A stretch of 64,000 nt of DNA from Sulfurospirillum diekertiae (GCF_011769985.2 NZ_CP039734.2:1116001-1180000), one strand, 5' to 3'. Counted from the stretch's first letter, positions 1 to 9,694 are shown. The notes: generated from the sequence alone by a model not told the origin. Numbers and translations: made by a program.

Positions 1-250
1 CAAATTCACCACGCTCTTCGATGGTGACTAACGATTCATCGTATTCACCAAAGGACTCTTTTGGGCTTAGTTGTACACTGATGCTATCGCCTACTTTTTT
101 GCCATCAAGCTCTTTTTCGATTTTAGCAAAAATATCGTTGTAGCCACCGTGAAGATAGATGAGCGGATCAGCGCCTGAATCAAGCAAGTTTTTTGTTGTA
201 TCGGTAATGGTATATTCAAGTGTTACCACCGAATTTTTTGAAATGGTCAT
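1..250 (-). CDS. FKBP-type peptidyl-prolyl isomerase, SlyD-like (partial)
   Basis: The gene runs off the left edge; about 83 N-terminal residues are present, beginning MTISKNSVVTLEYTITD. The visible part has the SlyD/FKBP pattern: a first beta strand with VTLEYT, then DSGADPLIYLHGG leading into the insert-in-flap region, then LSPKESFGEYDE, which matches the LxPEEAFGEYD stretch of SlyD proteins. SlyD proteins are cytoplasmic prolyl isomerases and chaperones that often carry a metal-binding tail; the tail lies outside the window. The start is the ATG at 248-250, preceded by an AAGGAAGAACG ribosome site. It lies 30 bases downstream of the aminotransferase gene on the same strand. Confidence 0.85.
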   Translation of the reverse strand, partial: MTISKNSVVTLEYTITDTTKNLLDSGADPLIYLHGGYNDIFAKIEKELDGKKVGDSISVQLSPKESFGEYDESLVTIEERGEF

Positions 251-280
251 CGTTCTTCCTTCTGTATATTTGAGTGGATT

Positions 281-1399
281 TTATCTTCTTTTGGACAAAT
301 AATCCCTGAGTCGTTCAATGCCTTTTCGCATATGTTCTATATTTCGTGTGTAGGCAAAGCGAAGGTAGCGGTTTGTGCCATTGCTTCCAAAGTCAATACC
401 CGGTGTTGTCGCAACATGGATATTTTCTAAGAGTTCTTTAGCAAATGCAAAACTATCATTGGAATATTTCGAAATATTGGCCCAGATGTAAAATGCTCCC
501 TCAGGCTTTGCATCAATCTCAAAAAGTGTGGAGAGTTCGGTGTATAAAAAATCACGTCGGGCTTTGAATTCGGCTTTTATTTCTGTGAGATACGCTTCAT
601 CAAAGGCTTCAAGTGCTCCGTATTGGCTAAGCGTGGGTGCTGAGATGAAAAGGTTTTGCGCGACGATTTCGGCATGGCGAACTTTTTCTTTAGGAACAAT
701 CACCCAACCCAAACGCTGACCAGGCATACAGTAATACTTCGAAAAGCCATTAATAACCAAGACATTTTTGCTAAACTCAAGCGCACTGTGGGCGTTTTCT
801 TCATAGGTTAACCCATGGTAAAGCTCATCGGAGATAAAGGCGATATTTTCTTTTTCGCAGTACTCAACCAACGCTTTGAGATTCTCTTTTTTATAAATAT
901 TGCCCGTAGGATTGGCAGGTGAAGAGATTTGAAGGGCATCAAGTTGATGTGGTTTTAAATCCTTTACATGTAATTCAAACTCATCTTCTTTACCGATGGA
1001 CATAAACAGAGGTTTGATATCAAGAAGATGTGCAAAATTTTTGTAACACGGATAGGAAGGATCACTTAGTCCAAGTGTTGCGCCACCTTTGAGGGTGAGG
1101 GCATAGGCGATTAAAAAAGCACCGCTGGTTCCTGGAGTTAAAAAGATTTGATCGATGTCTATGCTTACACCATAGGTTGTCGCATAATGGTTCGCTATTT
1201 TTTCACGAAGTGCTATAAGACCGTGACTTTGTGTATATGAAAAGCGGTTTTCATCAATGCTTACATGTAACGCTTTTTTAACCTTAGGAGAGGGCGGAAG
1301 GTCGGGCTGACCAATCTCAAAATGGATACTATCTTCAAACTTTTCAGCCTCTTTGACAATGTCCATAACAATAAAAGAACTCATTTCGTTGCAACGCAT
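281..1399 (-). CDS. PLP-dependent aminotransferase, class I/II
   Basis: A 372-residue fold-type I aminotransferase, cytoplasmic. Visible landmarks in order are SSPANPTG (substrate and cofactor contact), SDELYHGLTY (the Asp and Tyr that hold the PLP ring), the lysine motif GFSKYYCMPGQRLGW, and a C-terminal arginine in YLRFAYTRN that would bind the substrate carboxylate. Length is slightly below the usual 380-400 residues of AspC-like enzymes but the fold looks complete. The amino acid specificity cannot be read from the sequence. The start at 1399 is favoured because AAGG lies 8 bases upstream; a second ATG five codons later is possible. Two copies of the TTACATGTAA palindrome lie inside the gene. 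Confidence 0.85.
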   Translation of the reverse strand: MRCNEMSSFIVMDIVKEAEKFEDSIHFEIGQPDLPPSPKVKKALHVSIDENRFSYTQSHGLIALREKIANHYATTYGVSIDIDQIFLTPGTSGAFLIAYALTLKGGATLGLSDPSYPCYKNFAHLLDIKPLFMSIGKEDEFELHVKDLKPHQLDALQISSPANPTGNIYKKENLKALVEYCEKENIAFISDELYHGLTYEENAHSALEFSKNVLVINGFSKYYCMPGQRLGWVIVPKEKVRHAEIVAQNLFISAPTLSQYGALEAFDEAYLTEIKAEFKARRDFLYTELSTLFEIDAKPEGAFYIWANISKYSNDSFAFAKELLENIHVATTPGIDFGSNGTNRYLRFAYTRNIEHMRKGIERLRDYLSKRR

Positions 1400-1477
1400 A
1401 TACTTACCTTTTGATTTTAAAGCGGATATTATAGCTCATTTGAAAGCAGAGGGAAGTGAAGGCTTCCCTGAAAAAGT

Positions 1478-2524
1478 TTACGAAGCTACGGTTTGAAGAA
1501 ATTCGGTTTTGAGCTTTTCGTAAGGCAGATAACGACCAATGACGACAAGTAAAGATTTGCGCTCGCCCTCAAAAGGTGCTCCAAAATCAAAGCCAACGAC
1601 TTTATGAACCCCTTGAACAATTAACCGTCGCTCATCGCTAGAAACCGCTAAGACACCTTTGTAGCGTAGCATATCGTTTCCATACTCTTCAACAAGGTTT
1701 TCCATAAAGGTACCGATTTTTTTGATATCAAGTTCTCCCGCCTCAAAGACATAGGAAGTAATATCATCATTCCAAGATTGTGTCTGTTTTTGAGCACTAA
1801 AACTCTTAAATTGGATGTTTTGAACATCACGAGCTTGATAGAAACCTTGGTTTACATGTAAAGCATCACTCAGATCAAACGCTCCAATTCCTATCCAAAT
1901 CTCTTTTGGGAGTGCGCCATTAAATGCTTCAAAAATCTCAGCTTTAGAGTTGATGGCATTAACACGTGAGAGTACACGCTCTTTATGCGTTTCATCAACG
2001 CTATCTGCTTTAGTTAGGATGATGCGATCTGCAAAACCAATTTGGGAAGCAGCCACTCGGTGTTCATCCAACTGTTTGATGATATGAATGCTATCGACTA
2101 AGGTAATCACCGCATCTAACATGATGCGCTCACGAATAATTTCATCAACAAAAAAAGCTTGAACGATGGGTGCGGGATCAGCCAGTCCTGTTGTCTCTAA
2201 AAGCAGGCGATCAGCCTTAAAAGCACCAGAGTCTATTTTGGCAAGCAATTCGTGAAGTGCTTGGGTTAACTCGCCTCTAATGCTACAACATACACATCCA
2301 TTGCTGAGTTCAACGATTTCAACATCGGAGTCTTTTTTCAACAGTGCGCCATCGACATTGACGGCACCAAACTCATTTTCGATAATTGCGATACGTTCAC
2401 CGTGATTGTGTTCTAAAAGATAATTGATTAGTGTGGTCTTGCCTGCTCCTAAAAACCCCGTAAGGATTGTCACAGGAAGGGGTGTAGTATAACTTAAATT
2501 CTCATCAACAACAGCGTCCGCCAT
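1478..2524 (-). CDS. yjiA: CobW/YjiA-family metal-binding GTPase
   Basis: A G3E-family GTPase of 348 residues. The N-terminus has Walker [10 protein letters not shown], followed by [11 protein letters not shown], the zinc-binding [12 protein letters not shown] motif and [11 protein letters not shown]; a CobW C-terminal domain covers the last third. Family members bind zinc or other metals and are thought to act as metallochaperones. I placed the start at the ATG at 2522-2524 because GGAGG sits five bases upstream, inside the end of ybdD; upstream TTG and ATG codons (2548, 2536) are weaker. The gene overlaps ybdD by 20 bases. Its position after cstA/btsT and ybdD reproduces the E. coli yjiY-yjiX-yjiA order, which supports the name, although its role in that operon is unknown. 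Confidence 0.88.
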   Translation of the reverse strand: MADAVVDENLSYTTPLPVTILTGFLGAGKTTLINYLLEHNHGERIAIIENEFGAVNVDGALLKKDSDVEIVELSNGCVCCSIRGELTQALHELLAKIDSGAFKADRLLLETTGLADPAPIVQAFFVDEIIRERIMLDAVITLVDSIHIIKQLDEHRVAASQIGFADRIILTKADSVDETHKERVLSRVNAINSKAEIFEAFNGALPKEIWIGIGAFDLSDALHVNQGFYQARDVQNIQFKSFSAQKQTQSWNDDITSYVFEAGELDIKKIGTFMENLVEEYGNDMLRYKGVLAVSSDERRLIVQGVHKVVGFDFGAPFEGERKSLLVVIGRYLPYEKLKTEFLQTVAS

Positions 2525-2702
2525 TTTTGCCTCCATAACGTGCTTCAACTCTCTCTCTATAAAACTCTTCGTAACTCATAGGTGTTTGTTCAGGATGCGT
2601 TAGACGGATATGTTGTACATACGTGTCATAATCAGGCACTCCCACCATTAAACGTGCGGCTTGACCCAAATATTTTCCAGCTTTTGCAAGATTTTCAAAC
2701 AT
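2505..2702 (-). CDS. ybdD: YbdD/YjiX family small protein
   Basis: A 65-residue protein, [18 protein letters not shown] at the start and [11 protein letters not shown] at the end, matching the E. coli YbdD/YjiX family nearly end to end. The family is encoded next to CstA or BtsT transporters and is thought to be a partner or modulator of transport. The Cys-Cys tail at the extreme C-terminus is a family hallmark. It lies 52 bases downstream of cstA and overlaps yjiA, so the three genes are almost surely one transcript. Confidence 0.9.
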   Translation of the reverse strand: MFENLAKAGKYLGQAARLMVGVPDYDTYVQHIRLTHPEQTPMSYEEFYRERVEARYGGKNGGRCC

Positions 2703-2754
2703 CGTTTTCCTTTAAATATCTGAAGAGGTGTTACCACCTCTTCATGTTTAGTAA

Positions 2755-4878
2755 TTAGTGTGCAGTACCACTCACAATTGCTTCTGCATTCGCAGGCATT
2801 GGAGCATAAGGAACTTCAACCGCTGTTGGTTTATCAGATGCAAGTGCTTTAAAGCACGCTTGGAGTGTAAAGCCAATCATGACAACAACAACAACCATAA
2901 ATCCAATGATCAAAATGCCATCCAATTGATTGTTGAAGATAACGCGTTCAACAGCCTCTTGAGATTTAAAGACAGCATTGGGTTTAAAATTACCACTTGC
3001 AAGAAGTGCTTGTAGTTGGTTTGCTTTAGCAAAGAAACTGATGGCTGGATCAGAACTAAATGCTTTCAACCAACCAGCACTCATAGTACAAATCACCAAC
3101 CAAATCGTTGGAACAATAGAAACCCATGCAAAAGCTTGTTGTTTCATTTTGAAAAGTACCACAGTACAAAGCATCAAGGCAATTGCGGCTAGCATTTGGT
3201 TGGTAATACCAAAGAGTGGCCATAAGGTATTAATACCGCCCAATGGATCAACAACACCCACATAGAGGAAGTAACCCCATGAAGCAACAACCAACGCCGT
3301 TGCAAGTAGGTTTGCAAACCATGAGTTTGTACGTTTAAGGTTTGGATTGATGAGTCCGAGTAAATCTTGTAGCATAAAGCGTGCTGAACGCGTTCCTGCA
3401 TCAACGGCTGTTAAGATGAAGAGTGCTTCAAACAAAATGGCAAAGTGATACCAGAAAGACATAGAGCCAAGTCCACCAAGAGCGCCATGAATGATATGTG
3501 CCATACCAACAGCGAGTGTCGGTGCACCACCTGCACGAGAGATGATACTTTTTTCACCCACGTCGGCAGCAATTTGAGTCAGAATATCAGGAGTGATAAC
3601 AAATCCCCAAGTACTCACAGTTGAAGAAGCTGCTGCTGCAATATCTGCCAATCCTGTTGGATTAAGAGCACCCATAGGAGAGTTCATTGCAAAGTAAACA
3701 CCTGGATCAATGATAGAAGCTGAAATCAATGCCATCATTGCGACGAAAGATTCCATAAGCATACCACCGTAACCGATCATACGTGCTTGAGTTTCATTGG
3801 CAAGCATTTTGGGTGTTGTACCTGAAGAAATAAGAGCGTGGAAACCAGAAACGGCACCACATGCAATCGTAATAAACAAGAATGGGAAGAGTGTTCCTGC
3901 CCATACTGGACCATGACTATCAAAAGCGTATTTGGTAACAGAAGGCATTTGCATCGCTGGCATCATGACAACAATACCAATGGCTAAGCCAACAATAGCA
4001 CCAATTTTTAAGAAAGTAGAGAGGTAATCACGAGGGGCAAGGAGTAGCCATACGGGAAGTACGGAAGCTACGAAACCATAAATAACCAATGCCCATGTTA
4101 AAGTAACCCCGCTAAGATCAAAGAAAGGTGACCATGTTGGGCTAACTGCAACTTGTCCTCCAAGGATAATTCCAAAGATAAGACCTGCAATACCAAACAC
4201 TGAAGCTTCAAGAATTTTACCTGGACGAATAAAGCGGAGGTAAATACCCATAATGAAAGCGAGTGGGATTGTAAATGCAACGGTAAAGGTTCCCCAAGGA
4301 CTGTGTGTAAGAGCTTTAACAACAACCATTGCAAGGACGGCTAAGATAATGATCATAATCATAAAACAAGCGATCAAAGCAATAACACCAGGAATTGTTC
4401 CCATCTCTTCTTTGACAAGCTCACCGAGTGATCTACCATCGCGTCTTGTGGAAACAAAGAGAACCATATAGTCTTGTACAGCACCTGCTATAACAACACC
4501 GATTAAGATCCAAAGCATACTTGGAAGGTAACCCATTTGTGCCGCTAAAACGGGTCCAACGAGTGGACCAGCACCTGCGATGGCTGCAAAGTGGTGACCA
4601 AAGAGAATGACTTTGTTGGTTGGGACATAATCAAGTCCATCATTATGACGAAATGCTGGCGTCATACGTGTCGCATCAACTTTTAAAACCTTGTCCGCGA
4701 TGTAAAGGCTGTAGAAGCGGTATCCAATTAAATAGACACACACTGATGCGGTCAATACCCACATAGCATTAATCGATTCACCTCGATTTAACGCAATATA
4801 GCCAAACGCAAAAGCGCCTAAAATGGCTACAAATAACCAAGCGATCTTCGTTGAAGTGCTTGTACTGTTTGTCGACAT
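2755..4878 (-). CDS. cstA: CstA/BtsT-type carbon-starvation transporter
   Basis: A 707-residue polytopic inner-membrane protein with many hydrophobic segments. The family signature is plain near the N-terminus: KVILFGHHFAAIAGAGPLVGP and then QDYMVLFVSTRRDGRSLGEL. Length matches E. coli CstA (about 701) and BtsT (about 716). E. coli members take up pyruvate or peptides; with ybdD and yjiA downstream I infer a small-carboxylate transporter. I cannot tell CstA from BtsT by sequence alone. A strong ribosome site (GGAGGTAAG) precedes the ATG at 4878. The upstream region to 5226 is shared with the divergent aldo/keto reductase gene. Confidence 0.92.
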   Translation of the reverse strand: MSTNSTSTSTKIAWLFVAILGAFAFGYIALNRGESINAMWVLTASVCVYLIGYRFYSLYIADKVLKVDATRMTPAFRHNDGLDYVPTNKVILFGHHFAAIAGAGPLVGPVLAAQMGYLPSMLWILIGVVIAGAVQDYMVLFVSTRRDGRSLGELVKEEMGTIPGVIALIACFMIMIIILAVLAMVVVKALTHSPWGTFTVAFTIPLAFIMGIYLRFIRPGKILEASVFGIAGLIFGIILGGQVAVSPTWSPFFDLSGVTLTWALVIYGFVASVLPVWLLLAPRDYLSTFLKIGAIVGLAIGIVVMMPAMQMPSVTKYAFDSHGPVWAGTLFPFLFITIACGAVSGFHALISSGTTPKMLANETQARMIGYGGMLMESFVAMMALISASIIDPGVYFAMNSPMGALNPTGLADIAAAASSTVSTWGFVITPDILTQIAADVGEKSIISRAGGAPTLAVGMAHIIHGALGGLGSMSFWYHFAILFEALFILTAVDAGTRSARFMLQDLLGLINPNLKRTNSWFANLLATALVVASWGYFLYVGVVDPLGGINTLWPLFGITNQMLAAIALMLCTVVLFKMKQQAFAWVSIVPTIWLVICTMSAGWLKAFSSDPAISFFAKANQLQALLASGNFKPNAVFKSQEAVERVIFNNQLDGILIIGFMVVVVVMIGFTLQACFKALASDKPTAVEVPYAPMPANAEAIVSGTAH

Positions 4879-5226
4879 ATCTTACCTCCGTATAAAATTT
4901 GCAATCGTAACGCGCTCAAGGTAACCCTGAACATTGTTAAAGTGTCTCTAATAAGCGAAATACCTTAACAACGCCAAAAGTTAGCATATATTTTTTTAGT
5001 TTAGCTTTAATTGTGCGTATCTTTAATAAAAGATAACGTATTTGAGGGAACAGTGTTTCAAAAAGTGTTTTTCTCTCAAACTAGGGAGTTTCGGCAAATT
5101 TATAATAACCTAAAAATTGTTTTTTATAGGGTCAATTTAAGGTTAAAAGAACTTGCACGGAACGCTTCTTGTATAATAACAACGAGGGTCTATTTTAAAG
5201 CAAATTCAATTTATGTGAGGTACACA
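4879..5226. other. Divergent intergenic region between cstA and the aldo/keto reductase gene
   Basis: These 348 bases hold no convincing gene. An open frame runs upstream from the reductase, but it lacks a ribosome site at its own ATG and encodes a biased sequence. On the reductase side there is a clear -10 box (5172-5177). On the cstA side I see the ribosome site and a spaced inverted repeat, GTTAAGG near 4966 and TTTAACA near 4937, that could be regulatory, but no strong promoter. Confidence 0.5.
5172..5177 (+). promoter_or_regulatory. -10 box for the aldo/keto reductase operon
   Basis: GTATAATAAC contains a perfect TATAAT, 49 bases upstream of the ATG at 5227. No good -35 box is present at standard spacing, as is usual for sigma-70 promoters in Campylobacterota. 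Confidence 0.6.
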
Positions 5227-6354
5227 ATGCGTTTTTCTCATGCAACTCCTGAAGCGACTTATGGTTTTGCCAAACGTTTTGCGCATTACAAAGACTTTTA
5301 TGCAAGGCATGATGGACTTATATTTTCTAAACTTGGCTTTGGAACCTTTAAAAAAGAGCCTTATAAAGAGGAAAATTATACATTTGACTATAAAGATGCT
5401 CTCAAAACAGCCATACACCATGGCGTGAATGTCATTGACACTGCCATTAACTACCGATATCAACAAAGTGAACGTGAAATTGGTGAAGTTTTAGAAGAAC
5501 TTTTTAAGAATGGTGACGTGAAGCGTGAAGAGCTGATCATCTGTTCAAAGGGTGGATTTGTCCCGCTTGATTTTCCTTTCCCTGAAAACCCCTATGAGTG
5601 GATTAATGAGCATATCATTCAGAAAGGTTTAGCAACTTCTTCTGACATCGAATTGGATCAGCACTGTATGACGCCAGCTTTTTTGAATAACTCATTAGAA
5701 CGCTCCCTTGCTAATTTACATGTAAAGTGTTTGGACATCTATTTTTTGCACAATCCAGAGACACAACTGACTAAAATTGGTTATAACCATTTTTTGAAGC
5801 AGCTTGAAGAGATTTTTGAAAGTTTTGAAGCGCATGTGAGAGAGGGAAAGATCAAAGCGTATGGAATTGCCGTGTGGAATGCGTTTACGTATGAAGAAGG
5901 CAATAGTGAGTATATTAACCTTGAAGAAGTGTACGATGTTGCGCGTAAAGTTGGTGGGGCTAGCCATCATTTCAAATACATTCAACTTCCGTTTAATATT
6001 GCAAAAACAAACGCGTACAGTGTACTCAATCAAAAAATGTCTGATGGCAAGTATTACACGCCATTGCAAGTAGCTCATAAACTAGGGCTTGGTGTGATGA
6101 GTAGTTCTTCATTGTTGCAGATGCACCTTTTTCAAAAACCTTTTAAGCCTGAAGTGGGTTATTTATTGGATTCACATATGGAGTTACAAAGCGACATTCA
6201 GTTAGCCCTTCAATTTGTACGCTCAACAAGGGGTATTGTAACGTCACTGTTTAGTTCGAGCAAGCGTGAACATGTCAGTAGCAATCTAGAAATTGCCACG
6301 ATAAATGCTACCAACACTACAAAATACAATCTTCTATATAAAGTGGAGCGATAA
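5227..6354 (+). CDS. Aldo/keto reductase
   Basis: A 375-residue TIM-barrel NAD(P)H oxidoreductase. The catalytic tetrad can be read: Asp and Tyr in VIDTAINYRYQQSE, Lys in IICSKGGFV and His in DIYFLHNPET. The N-terminal part carries a small extra segment before the LGFGTFK strand. I chose the ATG at 5227 because GTGAGG lies just upstream and the preceding in-frame stretch does not resemble the family. The stop is one base from the next start, so the reductase and the flavoprotein are co-transcribed. The substrate is unknown. One TTACATGTAA palindrome lies at 5716. Confidence 0.85.
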   Translation: MRFSHATPEATYGFAKRFAHYKDFYARHDGLIFSKLGFGTFKKEPYKEENYTFDYKDALKTAIHHGVNVIDTAINYRYQQSEREIGEVLEELFKNGDVKREELIICSKGGFVPLDFPFPENPYEWINEHIIQKGLATSSDIELDQHCMTPAFLNNSLERSLANLHVKCLDIYFLHNPETQLTKIGYNHFLKQLEEIFESFEAHVREGKIKAYGIAVWNAFTYEEGNSEYINLEEVYDVARKVGGASHHFKYIQLPFNIAKTNAYSVLNQKMSDGKYYTPLQVAHKLGLGVMSSSSLLQMHLFQKPFKPEVGYLLDSHMELQSDIQLALQFVRSTRGIVTSLFSSSKREHVSSNLEIATINATNTTKYNLLYKVER

Positions 6355-6355
6355 C

Positions 6356-7993
6356 ATGACATATGATGTAGTCGTAATTGGCTCAGGGATTGCGGGTCTC
6401 ATGGCGGCAATCGAAGCAAAAAGTGAAACGAACAGTGTCGCCATCATGACCAAAAGCAATATTTTTAAATCTAACAGTGCCGTTGCCAGTGGTGGTATTA
6501 ATGCTGTTTTAGATGAAAAAAATGAGGTAGAAATTCAAAAGCATATCGATGACACGATGAAAAGCTCTAAAGAGCTGGGAGATAAAAAAGCAATTAGTTA
6601 TCTTTGTCATCAAGCACCTTTGATTATCAAAAAATTAGAAGCATATGGTGTCGCGTTTGATCGTGATGAAAAGGGAAAAATTTTACAACGCAGTTTTGGT
6701 GGTGGAAGTTCCAAACGTACCTGCTTTGTCGGTGATAGTACCGGTTCAGCCATTACTCAAGCACTCATTAAAAAAGCAAAACTGGTAGGTGTTGATTTTT
6801 TAGTCAATCATTTTGTGATGGATATTACGAAAATAGAAGAGTATGTCAGTGGAGTGGTTGCGCTTAAAAAACTAGACTCTACCGTAACCGTTTATCCTGC
6901 TAAAGCGGTTGTCTTTGCAGGTGGCGGCTATGCTGGAATTTACAGGGGGTTTAGTACCAATGCACAAGATTGTACGGGGGATCTTTTAAGTATAGCGCTT
7001 CGCGCTGGCATGAGTTTAAAAGATATGGAATTTGTGCAGTTTCATCCAACAGGTTTTGCAAAGACCAGTTACCTAGTCTCTGAGGCAGCACGTGGCGAAG
7101 GTGGGTATTTGGTTAACAGCGAAGGTGAACGCTTCGTCAATGAACTTGGCACTCGTGATGTGCTTGCACGCGCCATTTTTGAGCAGATTAGATCAGGTCA
7201 AAAAGTTTATCTTGATATGCGTCATATCTCCAAAGATATTTTAGAAACACGTGTTCCGTCTTTATACAAAAGTGCTTATACCCAAGTTGGCGTTGATTTG
7301 TCCTGTGAGCTTTTAGAGATCAAACCCGTGGCGCATTACAGTATGGGTGGGATTGCTTCTTCGTTGACTTCAAGTGAAGTTAAAGGGCTTTTCATTTGTG
7401 GTGAATGCGCTGCGCTTGGTGTGCATGGTGCCAATCGTTTAGGTGGTAATTCACTCTTAGAAGGAGCCGTTTTTGGCGAACTCGCAGGAAAAAAAGCGAG
7501 AGAGTATGCGTTTAATAAAGAGTTCTTACCCATTGATTACAATGTGGTGATTAAAAATATGGATTTGGTACAACGCATTTTTGATGGAGATTGTTCCAAA
7601 AACTTCAATGCAATGCGTATCTCTGTAGGAAAAATTATGTTTGATAAAGCAGGGATTTTTCGCAATGAAAACTCCTTGCAAGAGGCATTTGATTATATGA
7701 AATACTTACGTCTTGAGTCCAATACTCTGCATTGTATTGATAAAGGCAAACACAATAATGTAGAGCTTATCTCTATTTTAGAGCTTAGAAATGCGCTTGA
7801 ACTTTCTGAAGCGATTATTCTCTCCGCTATGCAACGACGTGAGAGCAGAGGAGCACATTTTAGAGAAGATTTTGCCTTTACATGTAAAGAGGGAAAAGAT
7901 CATGTTTTGATTAAAGAGCTTCAAAAAGGGTTTTTTAAAGTACATTACGAAGAGAGTGGATTGACCAAGTGGTTGAAAAAAATCTTAACATAA
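6356..7993 (+). CDS. FAD-dependent oxidoreductase of the FrdA/SdhA/NadB family
   Basis: A 545-residue soluble flavoprotein. The N-terminus has the Rossmann motif VVIGSGIAGLMAA; the catalytic region has EFVQFHPTGF, then ARGEGGYLVN; the FAD-binding end has HGANRLGGNSLLEGAVFGE. The RLGGNSLLE version is typical of fumarate reductase and succinate dehydrogenase, whereas L-aspartate oxidases usually have RLASNSLLE, and no nadA or nadC is nearby. There is no signal peptide. No FrdB or membrane subunit adjoins it, so the electron partner is unknown. The start is the ATG at 6356, one base after the reductase stop. It could still be an aspartate oxidase; I favour a stand-alone fumarate-reductase-like enzyme. 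Confidence 0.75.
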   Translation: MTYDVVVIGSGIAGLMAAIEAKSETNSVAIMTKSNIFKSNSAVASGGINAVLDEKNEVEIQKHIDDTMKSSKELGDKKAISYLCHQAPLIIKKLEAYGVAFDRDEKGKILQRSFGGGSSKRTCFVGDSTGSAITQALIKKAKLVGVDFLVNHFVMDITKIEEYVSGVVALKKLDSTVTVYPAKAVVFAGGGYAGIYRGFSTNAQDCTGDLLSIALRAGMSLKDMEFVQFHPTGFAKTSYLVSEAARGEGGYLVNSEGERFVNELGTRDVLARAIFEQIRSGQKVYLDMRHISKDILETRVPSLYKSAYTQVGVDLSCELLEIKPVAHYSMGGIASSLTSSEVKGLFICGECAALGVHGANRLGGNSLLEGAVFGELAGKKAREYAFNKEFLPIDYNVVIKNMDLVQRIFDGDCSKNFNAMRISVGKIMFDKAGIFRNENSLQEAFDYMKYLRLESNTLHCIDKGKHNNVELISILELRNALELSEAIILSAMQRRESRGAHFREDFAFTCKEGKDHVLIKELQKGFFKVHYEESGLTKWLKKILT

Positions 7994-8003
7994 GGAAAAA
8001 TGA

Positions 8004-8213
8004 ATGGCAAAAGTAATGCTAAGAGAAGAAAATGGGGAAATCTGCTTTTATATCGCCAAGAAAGATATGGAAGAAACAATTACAAAAATTGAGTTTAGTT
8101 CAGAAGAAAATTGGGGTGGCGAAGTCGTGCTAAGCAATGGTGAAACGTGGTGGATTCAGCCAGGTCGTAAAAGTCTTCCGAAAGAGGAAGTTTGTAAGAA
8201 ATTATCGGATTGA
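8004..8213 (+). CDS. nifT: NifT/FixU family protein
   Basis: A 69-residue protein with the NifT pattern: MAKVMLREENGEICFYIAKK, then a conserved WGGEVVLSNGETW (family WGGxVxLANG). NifT/FixU is a small protein of unknown function found in nitrogenase gene clusters. It starts 10 bases after the flavoprotein stop with an AAGGAAAAA ribosome site, so it is probably in the same operon. No nitrogenase structural genes are in the window. Confidence 0.8.
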   Translation: MAKVMLREENGEICFYIAKKDMEETITKIEFSSEENWGGEVVLSNGETWWIQPGRKSLPKEEVCKKLSD

Positions 8214-8264
8214 TTTGATTAAAATATAAACATAAAAGGTGAGCATAAATGACTCATCTTTAAG

Positions 8265-8270
8265 TATAAT
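8265..8270 (+). promoter_or_regulatory. -10 box upstream of nifA
   Basis: A perfect TATAAT in TTTAAGTATAATATTTT, 26 bases before the chosen nifA start. It suggests that nifA has its own sigma-70 promoter as well as possible read-through from nifT. Confidence 0.5.
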
Positions 8271-8296
8271 ATTTTAAACAGATGAAGGAGTGCAAA

Positions 8297-9694
8297 ATGG
8301 TTCAATTTGATGCTAAGTGTGGAGATTGCCTCACTACCAGAGAACTCATGACACTCTATGAGACAGCAACTGTCGTTTCAAACTCATTGGATTTAGTTGC
8401 TTCGCTCGAAAAAGCATTACTTATTTTAAAAAATAGATTACATTTAGAAAAATGTGTGATTCATACGCTGGGTGAAGATAATCTTTTAACGGTTTATGCT
8501 GGTATTGATTTTAGCAAACATCAAAAAGAGTTAGCCACCTATAAATTGGGTGAGGGTGCTACAGGATATGCTGCCGAGAGTAAAGAGCCTGTCGTCATAG
8601 AAAATTTACATAACGATATGATGTTTCTGAATAAATCAGGAAATCGTGATCAAAATGCCATTTCATATATTGCTGTTCCGATGTTGGTTGACCAAGAAGT
8701 GATTGGAGTATTGGGCGCAAATATTACCAAAACAACTGCCATTAATTTTGAAAGTACCATTCGTGTTTTAACGATTTTAAGTTCAATTTTTGCTCAATCT
8801 ATTCGGTCACATGACATCAATCTTAAAGAAAAAGAGCGTTTAAAAGAGCTTAAACTTTACTATAAGATGGAGTGGGATTCTAAAGTACACAATTTTGGGG
8901 ATATCATTGGTGAAAGTCCTAAAATGAAGATGGTGTATAACGTTGTTGAACGTATTGCTGAGAGCAATGTCACCGTTTTAGTGCGTGGTGAGACAGGAAC
9001 AGGCAAAGAGCTTGTTGCCGCTGCTATTCACAAACGTTCTAAACGTCGTGATGAGCCTTTTGTCAAACTTAATTGTGCCGCTATTACCGATACGCTCATT
9101 GAAAGTGAGCTTTTTGGGCATGAAAAAGGTGCTTTTACCGATGCGAAAGAAGCACGTAAAGGTCGTTTTGAATTGGCTGATGGTGGAACACTCTTTTTAG
9201 ATGAAATTGGTGATATTTCTGCTTCTGCTCAAGTGAAACTCTTACGTGTTTTACAAGAGCGTGAATTTGAACGTGTGGGTGGAAGTAAGACTGTTAAAGT
9301 GAATGTGAGGTTGGTCGCCGCAACCAATCGAAATCTTGAAGAAATGGTTAAAAATGGTACGTTTAGAGAAGATTTATATTATCGTCTGAACGTCATTCCC
9401 ATTGATTTACCTGCTCTTCGTGAGCGTGGCGATGATATTCCCCTTCTGGTCAATTTCTTTTTGCAAAAATCGATGAGTAACCACAAAAAACGTGTTGTTA
9501 TTACCGATGAAGCGATGGACATACTCTGTCAATATACATGGCCTGGCAATGTGCGAGAACTTGAAAATACTGTTGAGCGTATCGTGCTTATGGGAAGTGA
9601 AGATGGCATAACTGCCGATGAGATGTTACTACTGCTTCCAGCCTTTAATCAAAAATTGATGTGTCAACGAAGGATCATGAGTGAAGAAGAGTGA
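8297..9694 (+). CDS. nifA: NifA-type sigma-54 activator without a DNA-binding domain
   Basis: 465 residues: a GAF sensor domain (about 20-175), then a complete AAA+ sigma-54 interaction domain (about 195-430) with Walker A GETGTGKEL, Walker B GGTLFLDEIGD and the loop GAFTDA where most relatives have GAFTGA. The protein ends about 25 residues after the AAA+ domain (LLPAFNQKLMCQRR, then the stop). The Fis-type helix-turn-helix normally present in NifA is missing and there is no room for it before the overlapping next gene. The start at 8297 follows a GAAGGAG ribosome site; an ATG 15 bases earlier is weaker. Known precedent: Helicobacter FlgR also lacks this domain yet works. The nifT and SIR2-like neighbours support a nitrogen-fixation role. 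Confidence 0.8.
   Translation: MVQFDAKCGDCLTTRELMTLYETATVVSNSLDLVASLEKALLILKNRLHLEKCVIHTLGEDNLLTVYAGIDFSKHQKELATYKLGEGATGYAAESKEPVVIENLHNDMMFLNKSGNRDQNAISYIAVPMLVDQEVIGVLGANITKTTAINFESTIRVLTILSSIFAQSIRSHDINLKEKERLKELKLYYKMEWDSKVHNFGDIIGESPKMKMVYNVVERIAESNVTVLVRGETGTGKELVAAAIHKRSKRRDEPFVKLNCAAITDTLIESELFGHEKGAFTDAKEARKGRFELADGGTLFLDEIGDISASAQVKLLRVLQEREFERVGGSKTVKVNVRLVAATNRNLEEMVKNGTFREDLYYRLNVIPIDLPALRERGDDIPLLVNFFLQKSMSNHKKRVVITDEAMDILCQYTWPGNVRELENTVERIVLMGSEDGITADEMLLLLPAFNQKLMCQRRIMSEEE

Noticed and set aside
5011..5226. N-terminal extension of the aldo/keto reductase
   Set aside because: No ribosome site at the upstream ATG, and a promoter -10 box lies within it.
6356..7993. Naming the flavoprotein nadB
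   Set aside because: RLGGNSLLE rather than RLASNSLLE, and no nadA or nadC nearby; the family-level call is safer.
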